Assembly: GCF_002099425.1 (NCBI RefSeq)
Contig: NW_018343979.1
Coordinates: forward strand, 186,001 to 250,000
Direction: 5' to 3'
DNA: 64,000 bases
DNA from: Phascolarctos cinereus
Taxonomy: Eukaryota > Chordata > Mammalia > Diprotodontia > Phascolarctidae
Under the pieces are notes generated by a model. It was not told the origin of the DNA. It saw nothing but the letters and a program-made list of their open reading frames with translations, and searched no databases. Of the stretch, positions 24,165-35,675 are shown in pieces (the stretch's first letter is position 1; each line of letters begins with the position of its first letter). A program made the translations under genes and the position numbers.

Positions 24165-24340
24165 TCCTTAGAATCTAAGATTTAGAAGGCATGTTAAGGT
24201 CATATAATTCAACTCACCTTGAGGAGTCTTCCCATTATGATATCCCAGACAAGTGTTCACCTTTTGTTTAAAGACTTCCACAAAGGGAAAATGCCACTCC
24301 TAAAAACTGTGAGAGGTATCCACCCAAATACCACATAACA
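24165..24340 (-). mobile_element. CR1/L3 LINE 3' end fragment
   Basis: 'gaatctaagatttagaagg', 'aggtcatataattcaact' and 'agacaagtgttcacctttt', then 'aaagacttccacaaaggg', reads as the complement of a CR1/L3 3' end. The match is diverged. Confidence 0.5.
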
Positions 24341-24849
24341 ATCAAAACTATTAGACTCACACTTGTATCAATGTATAGTAACTCCCAGTCTATAGGGAGG
24401 CAATTAACTTTTTTGAAGAAATATTTATCCATTAAAAAAAGTTTTATAATGTATTTTTAGAATGCAATCATTTATGATAATCTATTCCCGTTTCTACCCA
24501 TGGAATAATCCCCATAACAAAAAAAAAATAGTCTAAACCAACCAATATAGCAACTGCATCTGACAGTGTCTAAAACATTCTGAACCAGTAGTTCTTTACC
24601 TCAGTATGGATACAAAGGAGACATATTTCATTATCTGTTCTCCAGGACCAAAATTGGTCAGCACAATTAATCAGAGTTTGGCTGCCTCTTAAGGGTTGTT
24701 TTGCTATGCCTTAATATATTTCTTGATGCATCAGTTAATTCATGTAAGTCTATTTGTCTTTGAATTTCTCATTTTCATCACTACTTATAGTACTCAGAAT
24801 TTATTCAACCATTCTAAAATGACCATGTACCTATATTACTTCATAACAA

Positions 24850-25092
24850 CAAAAACAGAATTTACATAATGGTTTAAGATTTGTAAAAAAAACCCTTTAT
24901 GAATATTATCTCATTTGATGGTCACAACAGTCCTGAGAAGTAAATGTTATTATTGTCCTCATTTTACAGGGGAGAGAAATGAGACAAACAGAGATTAACT
25001 GACTTACCCAGGGCTACAGAGCTGTCTCTGAAGATTTTGTACTCATCTTCCTGAACCCAAGAATAGCAATCAATCCACTGTGTCAACTGTGG
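24850..25092 (-). mobile_element. MIR/Ther-type CORE-SINE
   Basis: The + strand has 'tattatctcatttgatggtc', 'tattgtcctcattttacag', 'actgacttacccagggcta' and a head remnant 'caatccactgtgtcaact'. Confidence 0.82.
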
Positions 25093-25454
25093 TATATTTT
25101 GTTTATTTGCAGGGGCTTCATTTCTATCTCTAACTTTCTTAAAGTATGTGATCAGTATGAGATGTCTGTGTCGAAGGCTAAGAGCAGTTTAATGATTAAT
25201 TCAGTGTCAAGAATGTGTTAAATTGCCAATATTAAGTAGCCATTATTAAGTATCAAATATTAAATAAAATGAGACATTTGCAAAAGTGCTTTGTAAACTT
25301 TTAAAGCACTATAAAAACACCACTATATTCATTATAATACTGATTATTTTATTGTTATATTATTTCATGTATTATTGGGTAGAGATGAAATTCCCCAATT
25401 ATATAAGTATTCATATCTCTTGTAATTAATGGCTTGCTTTGTTTTAAAACAAGC

Positions 25455-25575
25455 TGTAAGTAGCCCGTTGGTGCCTTGGATAGAGTGCAGAACTTAGAGT
25501 CAGGAAGTTCTAAGTTCAACTCCTCCCTCAAACCCTTACTAACTGAATGAATCTGGGTCACAGTCAGTTTTCCTG

Positions 25576-25580
<5 letters not shown>
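25455..25580 (+). mobile_element. tRNA-headed SINE, 5' half
   Basis: 'tgccttggatagagtgcaga', 'gagtcaggaagttctaag' and 'gaatctgggtcacagtcag' give head and box B. The element stops at 'ttttcctgtacc', where a CT microsatellite has grown. Confidence 0.8.

Positions 25581-25620
<40 letters not shown>
25578..25620. repeat. (CT)n microsatellite
   Basis: About 21 uninterrupted CT units. It begins within the 'cctctctg...' part of the adjacent SINE, a common birthplace for CT repeats. Confidence 0.97.
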
Positions 25621-25623
<3 letters not shown>

Positions 25624-25654
25624 TTCCCTTTGTCTTTTGTTCAGGTATTCTTAT

Positions 25655-25830
25655 ACAAGATGGTTATTATGAAACATGGCTGGATATGTATAAACTATAT
25701 CATATTGCTTAAGATCTCAGGAAGAGGAGAGGGAAGAGAGTGAAGGAGTAATACAATTTGGAAATCAAAACTTTAAAAAATGTTAAAAATTGTTTTAACA
25801 TATAATTGAGGAAACAAAATATTTTTTTAA
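25655..25830 (+). mobile_element. L1 3' UTR fragment
   Basis: 'atgtataaactatatcatat', 'caatttggaaatcaaaact' and 'aaaattgttttaacatataa', then 'ttgaggaaacaaaat', matches the L1 3' ends at 31700-31880 and 33900-34015. It is 5'-truncated, as most L1 copies are, and A-rich at its end. Confidence 0.75.
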
Positions 25831-28195
25831 AAAAGGAAGGAAAAAAAGGGAACAGAGAGTGGGGAGGTTCAAGAATACAGAAAGGGTAAAACGAGTTAAA
25901 TAGGACTAAGTGTGAGAGATGTGCATGTCTTAAATACTGCTGCAACTTTCCTTTTTTAGCAGTCCCCATCACAGTCCTTAAGAAGTGCTGTTGCCAGGAT
26001 TCAGCAGGTCAGTGGTAAGGATAGTCAAGTAGGTTGTGTATTTAAGGGAGTCTTTAGTCCTAGGGAGCACATTCACTGTATAATCCCTTTAGATTGCAAT
26101 GGAGAAAATGGTGTTGGCAGCAGTGATACTTGTGCCTCTTTTCTCCCTCTGATGATGCCTGATACCTACAAAACGGGTGGCAAATGGACTGAAGACAATG
26201 TTTTCTCAAATTGCAATGTGGAGTTGCCCTTAATCCTGATGGAGAGAGTGTTGCCTACAAAGATAATAGCCAAGGACTACCAAATACAATTCCTGAGTGA
26301 ATATAGGACTGTGTCAAGTTGATAAAAGGCAGAATGCTTGCTAGTGACAAGGGGTTTTGTCAGAGGTGACTCCTCACTCTTCAGGATTGGCAACTCCACT
26401 TACCATGCACCTTAGAGATAAAGGAGAGCTCAAGACAGGCTTCCCGTTGATAGTGAAATGGTTAAAGCTTTTTGTCAAACGCAGAGAATTGCCTCCATGG
26501 CCTTTCTCATAGTAATAAAAAGAGTTTTGTGATATAACCTCATTTCACATGGATTTGTTGTATGTATATCTATTAATGTGCTTTGAAACCTAAATTCTTT
26601 TAACATATTTTCTGTATACACTATACTCCTAAGGATTTGAATTTGGTGAATTTGTGAGCTTCTTGATGTAACATTGTGTGCATTAAAAGATAATAGACAA
26701 GGGAAGTAATTAATTTTCAATTATGGAGAAGTTTTACTCTTCAAACTAAAACAATACAAATCACTACTTGTCAAGGAATCTCTGTAACTTTCCTACCTAA
26801 GGGAGCTCAGGAATAATAACCTGGAATACTTATCTATGGGCAATATTCAATGTTACCTTAAAGACAGAAAAATCATTTAAAAAAAACCTCCACAATTTCA
26901 TAGAAATATAAAGATGATTCTTTAATTAGTTTTTAATTGTTTTGTGCCCTCATTTGTGAAATAGCAGCAATTCAAATTAGCAATTTGGTGGGATTGTAAC
27001 CCCAAATGGTATAAATTATTTCCTTTCCCACTTATCTCAAAGTTTTCTATGGACTTGTGAAGCCTATAGATATGAAATTCAAGAGCATGGATACTTGAGA
27101 ATGAAGTATATCAATGGAATAGAAAATGATAGGGCAAAACAATTAAAGTAGGGAATCTGTTGCTGCCAAAAAATGCTCACCGCTTTTTGTCCTATGGTAT
27201 TGATGTTTAGAAAAGAACTCAGTAAATGATTCTATTATTGCTATCTCTTCTTCAGTGCATTGCACTTGTAAGGGGAAGCTATTCCCTCTATAGATCAGGG
27301 CTCATAACAAAATACAATTCCAAATTTTAAAATGTGTTTTTGGTATAATTTTTCCAGAGATAAGGAAGGCGAGATAACAGTCTTAATTTCCAATCAAAGA
27401 TGTTCTGATATATGTCAGGTTCAGATATTTCTCCAGCAAGCATCATTATTGGTTTGGGAGAGTGGAAGAGAATAATGTAAAGAATATTAAAATGTTTAAT
27501 TATAGTTCACTGGGTTAAATACTCATTTATTCTGGAAAGGGAATTTTCATCACTTATGCGCATACTCTTTATTCTTTTCTATGACTAGAGAAGCAGCTAA
27601 AGTTAACCTCAGTGTTATTAGTGAATAACAATGTTATTAGTGAAGCCACATCTGAGTGTCCACTATCTGCCTAATGCACTCTCTCACAGAAATTAGGAAC
27701 CATTTTCACATCTCATTTCATTAGTAGATGAGATGAAAAATTAATTTAGAAACATAATTACACAAAAAGCAAGATTCATATTTTTCTCTTATTTTATAAG
27801 TCAATATTTTAAAAATTGATGAAATTACCAGGGAGACCTAACTTTCAGTGTGGTATTTTAATGTTAATCAACTTTGCTTTAATGACAGGTATAACCAAAA
27901 GCAATTGAATCTTATTCTGATATTGTTACATTCTGTCAGCATTGAAGAATGTAATTACAATGTCGTTATTGAGGGCCATGTTATAATTCTCATTCCAGCA
28001 ATCTGCAAAGTTAGAAAAAGGTCAAAGGAAAACTCTAACTCTGGTCCAGAGGAAATTCTACTTATCCCAATAGCAACTTTGGCTTATTGGAAAATAATAG
28101 ACTCACTTCAGTAATGTTCAAAGGGAAATCCTGCCTGATCTTACAGCTAGCCTGGAAAGCATGGGTTCAGAAATGTGATTTTGTTAGGAACGTAG
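25831..28195. other. unique DNA, nothing recognised
   Basis: Long stretch without recognisable SINE or LINE units. The part at 25980-26470 is slightly more GC-rich and non-repetitive but matches no family or protein I can name. Frames of 81-88 codons show no domain. Confidence 0.4.
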
Positions 28196-28199
28196 ATTG

Positions 28200-28370
28200 A
28201 GAAGGAACTTCACAAGACGTGTACTACAACCCTCTCATTTTACTAAGAAGAAAATTAAAGCCCAGACAGGTTGAGGAACTTGACCAAAGTTACACAGTAA
28301 ATAAACAACAGATATGGGATTTGAAACTAGGCCCTCTGATTCCAAAACCTTTCCAAACTTCTTTTCATTG
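28200..28370 (-). mobile_element. MIR-like SINE, 'acaaccctctcatttta' type
   Basis: 'acaaccctctcattttacta', 'cagacaggttgaggaact' and 'gaccaaagttacacagtaa' match the subfamily at 11885. A 71-codon frame at 28219-28434 is a by-product of this SINE. Confidence 0.7.
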
Positions 28371-28616
28371 TATGAAAGGGAATTATGGGTATGGAAACTG
28401 CCTCCACTTATGCAGATTGGCAGCTGATCTGTAACATAGAGGCTAAGAGAGTGTCCTGGAGCAACAAATTATCCATTTTCAGATAGGCTATATTAAATAC
28501 AGAAATTGAATCCAGTGCTTTGCTGAAGCCTTTTCCAACTTTTGCTTCTCTCATGTTGAAGAGCATGGCCAGTAAAATTTTTAGTACTAGTCTTTGTGCA
28601 ACCTCACTTTGGAAAG

Positions 28617-28643
28617 CAATTAATCAATCAATCAATCAATCAA
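28617..28643. repeat. (AATC)n microsatellite
   Basis: Five to six AATC units in A-rich context. Confidence 0.9.
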
Positions 28644-28771
28644 AAAAGCACTCAGTAAGTCACCACTAAGTGATAAGAGCTATGATAATTTCTGGAGATG
28701 CCAAGGAAAAATTGACACAGTTTTTTCTTGCTTGCAAAGAATTTATATTCTACTGAGGACATAGTATGCAC

Positions 28772-29070
28772 AATGATGAAACTAATTAGTCAATCAAGTA
28801 ACATTGATAAAACACCTATCATTTGCACAATATTGTGCTACTGGGATACAAATACAAAAAAAGGGAGACAGTCCTTGCTGTCAAGGAGCTTACAGTCTAA
28901 TAGAGGAAGACAACACACAAAGGATGTTAAAGAGCAGGGGTAAAGGGTAGAGTCAGGGGAGTGGGGGAAAGAAGTACCAGAAAAAGGAGCATGGTGGAGA
29001 AGTCAGAGAATGCCCAAAATGAGTGAGGCCAGTTGAAAAATAAGGAGATATCTGAGCCAAACACTCTCCT
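28772..29070 (+). repeat. recurring interspersed repeat, unnamed
   Basis: 'tgctactgggatacaaata', 'acagtccttgctgtcaagg' and 'agcttacagtctaatagag' open the unit. It continues with a purine-rich part ('gtaccagaaaaaggagcat'). The same start is seen at 20275 and 59776. I cannot name it; there is no coding frame. Confidence 0.6.
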
Positions 29071-29149
29071 TAAATTGAAGTTTTTGTAGTCCATGACTCC
29101 ACCTTCCAATCTGAGAGGAATAGGATATAAATGGTATAGAGAACCAAGG

Positions 29150-29305
29150 AGATATCTACCTACTTGTCTATCTACCTACCTATCTGTCTATTACATACAG
29201 CATTTATGTACATGTGTATATTTATACCCAGATATATGTATAGATGTCTGTGTGTGTTTGTGTGTGTGTGTGTGCACACGTATGTATGTGCGCGCATGTG
29301 TTTGG
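29150..29305. repeat. CTAC/CTAT and TG compound microsatellite
   Basis: CTAC/CTAT units at 29155-29195, then a TG run with GCACACG interruptions at 29248-29305. The cysteine-rich frame over it is repeat-derived. Confidence 0.88.
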
Positions 29306-29329
29306 GAAGGATTGGCACTCCTGGTGAGA

Positions 29330-29760
29330 GGGCTTGCTGAGCCTTTTTCAGGGTTGCCCTTACATCTTTAGTTTACGCCTTTCAGGAATGAGGAACAGAC
29401 AGTACAGCATCATGATGATAGAAGATGGATTTTATATACTAAACTGAGGAGTTTATATTTGATTCTAGAGACAAAAAGAAAGAAGTGTAATTTGTTGTGT
29501 AGGGGATTGATTTAGTCACACTTCAACTTATCAATAATCACTTGGCAGTGATGGGAAGGACAGATTAGAGTCCAGAGAGACTGACAGCTATGTGAGTAAT
29601 GAGAAACGGTTAAATTCAAGGGTTGTGGAAATACAAATGAAGAGATTTAGAAACTTATTGCACATGTGAAAAGAGTGAGTGAGGAATTGAGCTTCATGCT
29701 GAAGTTGTGAGCATAGGAGACTGCAAAGATGGAAAAGTTCAGAAAAAGGTACATTTCAGC
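29330..29760 (+). repeat. possible ancient interspersed repeat
   Basis: 'gaggagtttatatttgattc', 'tagagacaaaaagaaagaag' and 'gatgggaaggacagattag', then 'gagtccagagagactgac', reads like a widespread mammalian repeat that I remember only by its text, without a name. No frame is open. An L1 begins about 125 bp further on. Confidence 0.35.
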
Positions 29761-29884
29761 GAAAGTTAATGAGCCCCCTTTTAGATATATGGAGCAAGTA
29801 TTCTCCAAAGTCAGGTAAACAAAAATCCATTGGAATACAGAAGAAGACAGACTTCTTTTTATCTAACAATGTACTCTGAGAAAG

Positions 29885-31890
29885 GTGATGAGCTCCCAGA
29901 TCAAGGAGAAAATATTGCAAGCAGCGAGAAAAGAAACAATTCAACTATTGTGTACTCACAGCCAGTACAACATAAAATTTAACAGCTTTAAATATAGGAT
30001 TAGAGAGCTTTGAATATGATATTCTGGAGAGCAAAAGAGCTAGAATTACTACCAAGAATCACTTACCCAGCAAAACAATGCAATCCTTCATAGGAAAAGT
30101 GGATATTCAATGAAATAGAGGAATTTCAAGCATTCTTGATGAGATCAGAGCTGAATAGAAAATTTGACTTTCAATTATAAGACTCAAGAGTAGCATAAAA
30201 ATGTAAATAGGAAAGGGAAATCATAAAGGACTTAATAAATTTAAAGTTTTTACATTCCTACATGGAAAGATGATACTTGTAACTCATAACAACTTTCTCA
30301 TTATTAGGGCAGTTAGAAGGAATATACATACATACATGTAGACAGAGGGCACAGATGTGAGTTAAATACGAAGGGATGATATCTAAAAATAAAATTAATG
30401 GGAAAGAGAGGAATACAGTGGGAGAAAGGGAAAGGGAGAAGTAGAATGAAATAAATTACCTCACATAAAAGCAGCAAGAAAAAGCTTTTACACTGGAGGG
30501 GAAGGGGGGGATGTGAGGGGACGTGAATGAATCTTACTATCATAAGAATTGGTTCAAAGGGGGAGTAACATATACAATAAATATAGTCTTTATTGGGTAT
30601 ACAAGTCTATAATACCATTCAGGAAAGCAGAAGCAGAAGAAGGTAAGAAAAGGTGGATGATAGAAGGGAGGGGAATATTGAGGGATGGGAGAGTCAGAAG
30701 CAAAACACTTTTGAGGAGGAACAGGATGAAATGAGAAAGAGAATAGGATAAATGGGGGAATAAGATGGAGGGAAATACAGATAGCAATAGTAACTATGAA
30801 AAAAAGTTTAGAAGCAAGTTTATCTGATAAAGGCCTCATTTCTACAATGTATAGAGAACTATCACATTTATAATAATAAGAGCCATTCCCCAATTGATAA
30901 ATGATCAAAAGATATGAATAGTTTTCAGATGAAGTAATCAAAGCTGTCTATAGCCATATGGGAAAAAAATGGTCTAATACTCTACTGATTGGAGAAATGC
31001 AAATTAAAATAATTCTGAGGTATCACATCATACCTATTAGATTGGCTAATAGGATAGAAAAGGAAAATGAAAATTATTGAAGGGAATGTGGAAAAATAAG
31101 ACATCAGTGCACTATTAGTGGAGTTGTGAACTGATTCAACCATTCTGTAGAGCAATTTGGAACTAGGAACAAAGAGCTATAAAGCCATGTACACCCTTTA
31201 ATCTAGCAATACTGCTACTAAGCTTGCGTCCCAAAAGAGATAAAACCAAATAGGAAAAGGACTCATATGTACAAAAATACTTATTGCAGCTCTTTTCTGG
31301 TGGCAAATAATTGGAAATTGAGGGGAAGCCCATCAATTGGGGAATGGCTGAATAAGTTGTGGTATGTGATTATGGTGGGATACTATTGTGCTATAAGTAA
31401 TGATGAGCAGGATGCTCTCAGAAAAACCAGGAAAGATTTACATGAACTGATACAAAGTGAAATGTACTGTGTACAAAGTAACAGCAATATTGTAATATGA
31501 TCTGCTGTGAAGAACAGCTCTTCTCAGCAATACAACAATCCAAGACAACTCTGAAGGACTTGTGATGAAAAATACTATCCATCCCCAGAGAAAGAACTGA
31601 TGGTTTCTAAATACAGATTGAAGCATACTATTTTTAAAACTTTCTTTATGTTTCTTGACTTAAAAAAAATTTTTGGTCTATGTTTTCTTTCACAACATGA
31701 CTTACATGGAAATGTTTTGCATAACTACATATGTATAACCTATGTTGAATTGCTTCCTTTTTCAATGAGGAGGGCGGGCATGGAAGAAAGGAGAGAATTT
31801 GGAACTCAAAGTTTAAAAAAAATGTCAAAATAGTTTTTAAGTGTAACTGGGGAAAAATACTAAATAATTTTTTAAAAAGGTTAAAAAAAA
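29885..31890 (+). mobile_element. L1 element, 5'-truncated, ORF2 mostly absent
   Basis: Order on the + strand: remnant of the ORF1 C-terminal domain (about 29890-30195); the long A/G-rich spacer (30200-30795); then directly the last part of ORF2 (about 30820-31500); then a 3' UTR that ends A-rich near 31890. The ORF2 tail is recognised by the open frame at 31267-31500, which contains VANNWKLRGSPSIGEW. That matches the conserved L1 ORF2 C-terminus (human '...TIAKTWNQPKCPTM'). The endonuclease and reverse transcriptase parts are missing between spacer and tail, so the copy could not have mobilised itself. It is either an internally deleted L1 or a HAL1-like derivative moved by L1 in trans. Confidence 0.85.
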
Positions 31891-32825
31891 TGAAATTATC
31901 CTTAATTGGATCAGAGCAGTAGGTGTTGATATATTAAGTGATGTCCCCATCATCTGAGTACAAAAGTAAACAAATACAACAAAATAAGGCAGAAACATTT
32001 AGAACTCTAGCAGGGCCTTGAGACATTAGATGGTAGACCTAAGCAATGTCATCAACACCAGGGAAGCTATGATTCACCGAATCAAATCCATGTTCCTGCT
32101 GAATATCATTGTTGAATAGCCTTTCCCTAACATGGCTTAGAAGTTCTATTTTTGAATGGTCTTTACTGACTCAAAGCTTCCTGTATAGCAAAATCTTCCT
32201 TTTTAATGAAAAGAATTAGCCATCATTGCCATATGCCAGTGAGACTTGCTATACTATTGCCTCTGGAGAAGTAAAGATAAGCAACACACAGAAGATAATG
32301 TAAAGGCATTTGATGGATGTGAACAAGCTGCAATATATAATCAATAATGAACTTTGAAGAAAAGGAATATATGATTAATCAAATAACTGTAAAACAGAAA
32401 GAGTAGTAGCCAGGGTACTCCCCTTGTACAATCACAATGTCAGGAGAAATCCAGGAAGGCCACCATTATGTTGGGTGGAGTTCACATGAAGGCCTTTGGG
32501 GAGGATAGAGATTACAACAGCAGAGTAGGATCTGACTTGTTTGGATTGTAATGGGAATAATAGGAGGGAACTCCCAAAGCAATGAGATAACAGATGTGTT
32601 TGACTCTGAGTGACTAAATGTCTAGAAGTATCATTTTTACACTGATGAAGGTCAGCAAATTCTTTCAGCAAATTCTGTAGGTGGCATCCCAGGATGAAGT
32701 ACCATTTCACCTAATCCATTTACAGCTATATACATATGAGGACAATATAGAAATTCAGAAACAAATACATAACTGGGGTTTTCAGGTAAAGCAGTAGAGG
32801 CACAACAGAGAGCAGTAAAGAATAA
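31891..32825. other. unique DNA, nothing firm
   Basis: No repeat is firmly recognised. The 32430-32800 part could be a worn 5' UTR of the L1 element that follows, but I could not match it to the 5' UTRs at 38000-38690 or 62905-63738. Two frames of 92 and 72 codons on the - strand show no domain. Confidence 0.35.
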
Positions 32826-32829
32826 CAAA

Positions 32830-33316
32830 AGCCCAATAAGAATTATAGAAGAGTTCAAAAAGGATATCAAAAATCAAATAAGACATATGGAAGATAAATT
32901 GGGACAAAAGAAATGAGAATGACGCAAGAAAATTATAAAAAGAGAGTCAACAACTACATATAAGAGGCACAAAAATACTGAAAAAAATAACACTTTAAAA
33001 CAAAAAAACTGGCCAAATGTTAAGAGAGGCACAAAGAATTCACAGAAGAGAACTCCTTAAAAAGCAGAATTGACTAAATGGAAAAAGAGGTATGAAATCT
33101 CATTGAAGAAAATAATTATTTAAAAGTTAGAATTGGCAAGTATAAGCTAATAAACCCATGAGACACCAAGAACCAATGAAACAAACTCAAAAGAATAAAG
33201 AAAAATAGAGGAAAATGTGAAATATCTTGCCAGCAAAACAACTGACATGGAAAATAGATCAAAAAGAGATAATTTTAAAATTACTGAATTACCTGAAAGC
33301 TGTGATAACACACACA

Positions 33317-33362
<46 letters not shown>

Positions 33363-34022
33363 CTAGATAACATATTTCAAGAAATTATTAAGGAAAACTG
33401 CCAATTCAGAGAGCAAAATAGAAATCGAAAAATTCATCAATAACTTCCTCAATGAAAACTCCCAGGAATGTTATAGCCAAATTCCAAAGTTTCCAGGTCA
33501 AGGAGAAAATATTGCAAGCAACCAAAAGAAACAATTCAAATATCATGGAGGACATCAAGTCAGCATATCACAAGTTTTAGCAGCTTCCAGGAGCAAAAGG
33601 CCTGAAATATGATATTCTGGAAGGCAAACAAGCTAGGATTCCAACCAAGAATAACCTACACAGAAAACCAGTAAAGTCCTTTGGGAGAAAATGGATATTT
33701 AATAAAATAAAGGACTTTGAAACTTTCCTCATTGGAAAAAAAACAAACAAAAAAAACCCAAATGAGCTGAACTGAAATTTTCTTTATTTATCCTGGTTTT
33801 GGGTCTCTGTGTTTTCTTTGTGCTGTGGCTAATGTAGAAGTACATTTTATGTGACCTCATATGTATAATGGGAATCAAATTAGTAGCTTTCTTAAGGAAG
33901 GGGTCAGGGCAGGAGGGAGGGAGAGAATTTGGAAGTCAAAATTTTTAAAAACATGATTTTTAATTTTTCCATGTAGTTGGGAAATACTTAACAAAATAAG
34001 TAATAATATATTTTAAAAGAAA
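32830..34022 (+). mobile_element. L1-derived element with ORF1 remnant and 3' UTR, no ORF2
   Basis: The 32830-33700 part is a degraded L1 ORF1: A/G-rich coiled-coil region, a central part, then the C-terminal domain text 'tcaaggagaaaatattgcaa', 'gcttccaggagcaaaagg', 'ggagaaaatggatatttaat'. At about 33740 it passes after an A-rich run straight into an L1 3' UTR ('ggagagaatttggaagtcaa', 'tttttccatgtagttggg') that ends A-rich near 34022. No spacer-to-ORF2 sequence is found. This is the second ORF2-less element in the window. Confidence 0.75.
33307..33359. repeat. (CA)n microsatellite inside L1 ORF1
   Basis: About 25 CA units with one TACA break, sitting where related copies carry ordinary ORF1 codons between the RRM and C-terminal parts. 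It expanded after the element had lost coding constraint. Confidence 0.95.
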
Positions 34023-35180
34023 AGATCATGCAGTCTTGAAGGGTAGATCTAGGATTGATGGATAGAATATTTAAGGAAGCATATATCATTTTTAAATAAA
34101 GAAGACATAAATGATTGGATCTGTCCAAGAAAGGAATGATCTCTTCTTAGGTGAAAGGAGGGAGGCATATCTCTCACTGCATATCTTCAGTCAGAGACTA
34201 ATTGATCACTTGGAGATGAGAAAATGACATTTATAATCTGTAATTTCCTTAGATTTGAATGATTTTTCTCCTATTGACCAAATCTCAATAGAGATTCTTG
34301 GTAGGCTATGCTATAGCATATAAAGTAGATTTTAACACAAATAAAAACAATACATAAAATTTATATAGCATTTAAAAATTTTTGAAAATAAACATCTTGG
34401 CCACTCTTGGAAAAGAACAATTTCTAATAGAACATGATGATGAAAAAGCTCCAAAACTACTTTGGCTAACTTTTTTTTGTCCCTAGCATTGCATCATATG
34501 CTAGTCATTTCCCAACAACTTGCTACTTTACATTGGTTAAAAGGTCACCTCCCTGCTGTAGTTTGTACTGAGAAGGTTAAGATAAAAGTTAATTTTAAGG
34601 AATAACAAAAGACAAATATTGTTCAAGAGAATTATAAAGGGTGGGCTATGGCCTATTCCAAGACAGCCTACTAGGTCAAAGATTAAGCCAATAACAATAT
34701 CATTTTTAGCTTCCACTCACAACCCTAGTTACCTAATGAGACTAAGACGAAAAAGAGAAGATATCTGAATGTTGTGACAAAACTTATATTTTTTTTTGTT
34801 AAAAGTAGACTAAGTCCTTTAAATGTCAAAAGCATGAATCTCAAAAAAAATAAGATAGTTTCCTTTGACAATGATTATGATTTCAACTTTTGAGGGCATT
34901 TCCATTATTTATTCATTTCAACTTTTCTTTTATTAATTCTAGCCAAGGTAAATATATTTCAAAATATACCGTTAGAAAATTAAATAGGAAAGAGGCCTAC
35001 TAAGGCCTATTACTGATTCTGTCTTAAGAAGTCTATTATATGAAATAAACTATGCAAAATTTCTATGTGGCAAGGCTGAATTAACCTAATAGGAACTATT
35101 GCTGGGGATATAGGTCCTTAGGATTATTATCTGTGATAATTAAGCTAAACTATACAAATTCCTACTCTAGGGTAAAAACA
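34023..35180. other. unique DNA, nothing recognised
   Basis: No repeat family or exon could be supported. Possible homology to old transposons in 34450-34800 was looked for and not found. Confidence 0.4.
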
Positions 35181-35182
35181 CT

Positions 35183-35345
35183 TTATAAAATCATGTAGTC
35201 TGATTGCCTTATTTTGCAGATGAGCAAAATGAGTCTTAGAGAGGTACAGGGAATTATCTGAGGTCTCACAATTTAAGCATAGGTCTTCCAACTGAAAATC
35301 TAGTGCTTTTCCAAATCCAGTGTTCTTTCTATTAGACCACTTATA
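35183..35345 (-). mobile_element. MIR-like SINE
   Basis: 'cattttgcagatgagca'-like sequence, 'cttagagaggtacagggaat' and 'ctttctattagaccact' give the complement of core, box B and head. Same subfamily as 11885 and 28200. Confidence 0.75.
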
Positions 35346-35428
35346 GTCATATGTTTTCACCAACCATGTTCACTATGATTGTACAAATATCTTTAAACAC
35401 ATCCACATACACAAACATGCAAGATAGG

Positions 35429-35444
35429 TGAGAGGATAATAACA

Positions 35445-35505
<61 letters not shown>

Positions 35506-35675
35506 ATACACATATATGTATATATATATATGTACATATATATACACACACACATATATATGTATATATATGTATGGAGAGGAGAGCAACATGTGTGTAC
35601 ACATACATATATGTATGTATACACACATGTTGCTCTCCTCTCCATATATCTGACTATGTGTATGTATACACATAT
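35429..35675. repeat. TA/TG microsatellite with 74-bp near-perfect palindrome
   Basis: A TA run (35455-35484), a TG run and mixed TA/CA steps lead into an inverted repeat centred between 35609 and 35610. Bases 35573-35609 pair with 35610-35646 at 36 of 37 positions; only 35600/35619 (C/A) mismatches. The arm contains the non-repetitive core 'ggagaggagagcaacatg', so this is not just a self-complementary dinucleotide run. A diverged direct copy of the arm begins near 35429. Several overlapping Tyr/His/Cys-rich frames on both strands are by-products. Confidence 0.95.

Noticed and set aside
25980-26470. Slightly GC-richer stretch as a processed pseudogene
   Set aside because: No frame or family match in either direction and no A-tail or target duplication.
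30540-30941. 133-codon - frame
   Set aside because: Antisense to the purine-rich spacer of the L1 at 29885-31890; its Ser/Pro/Phe-rich content is what such a spacer gives.
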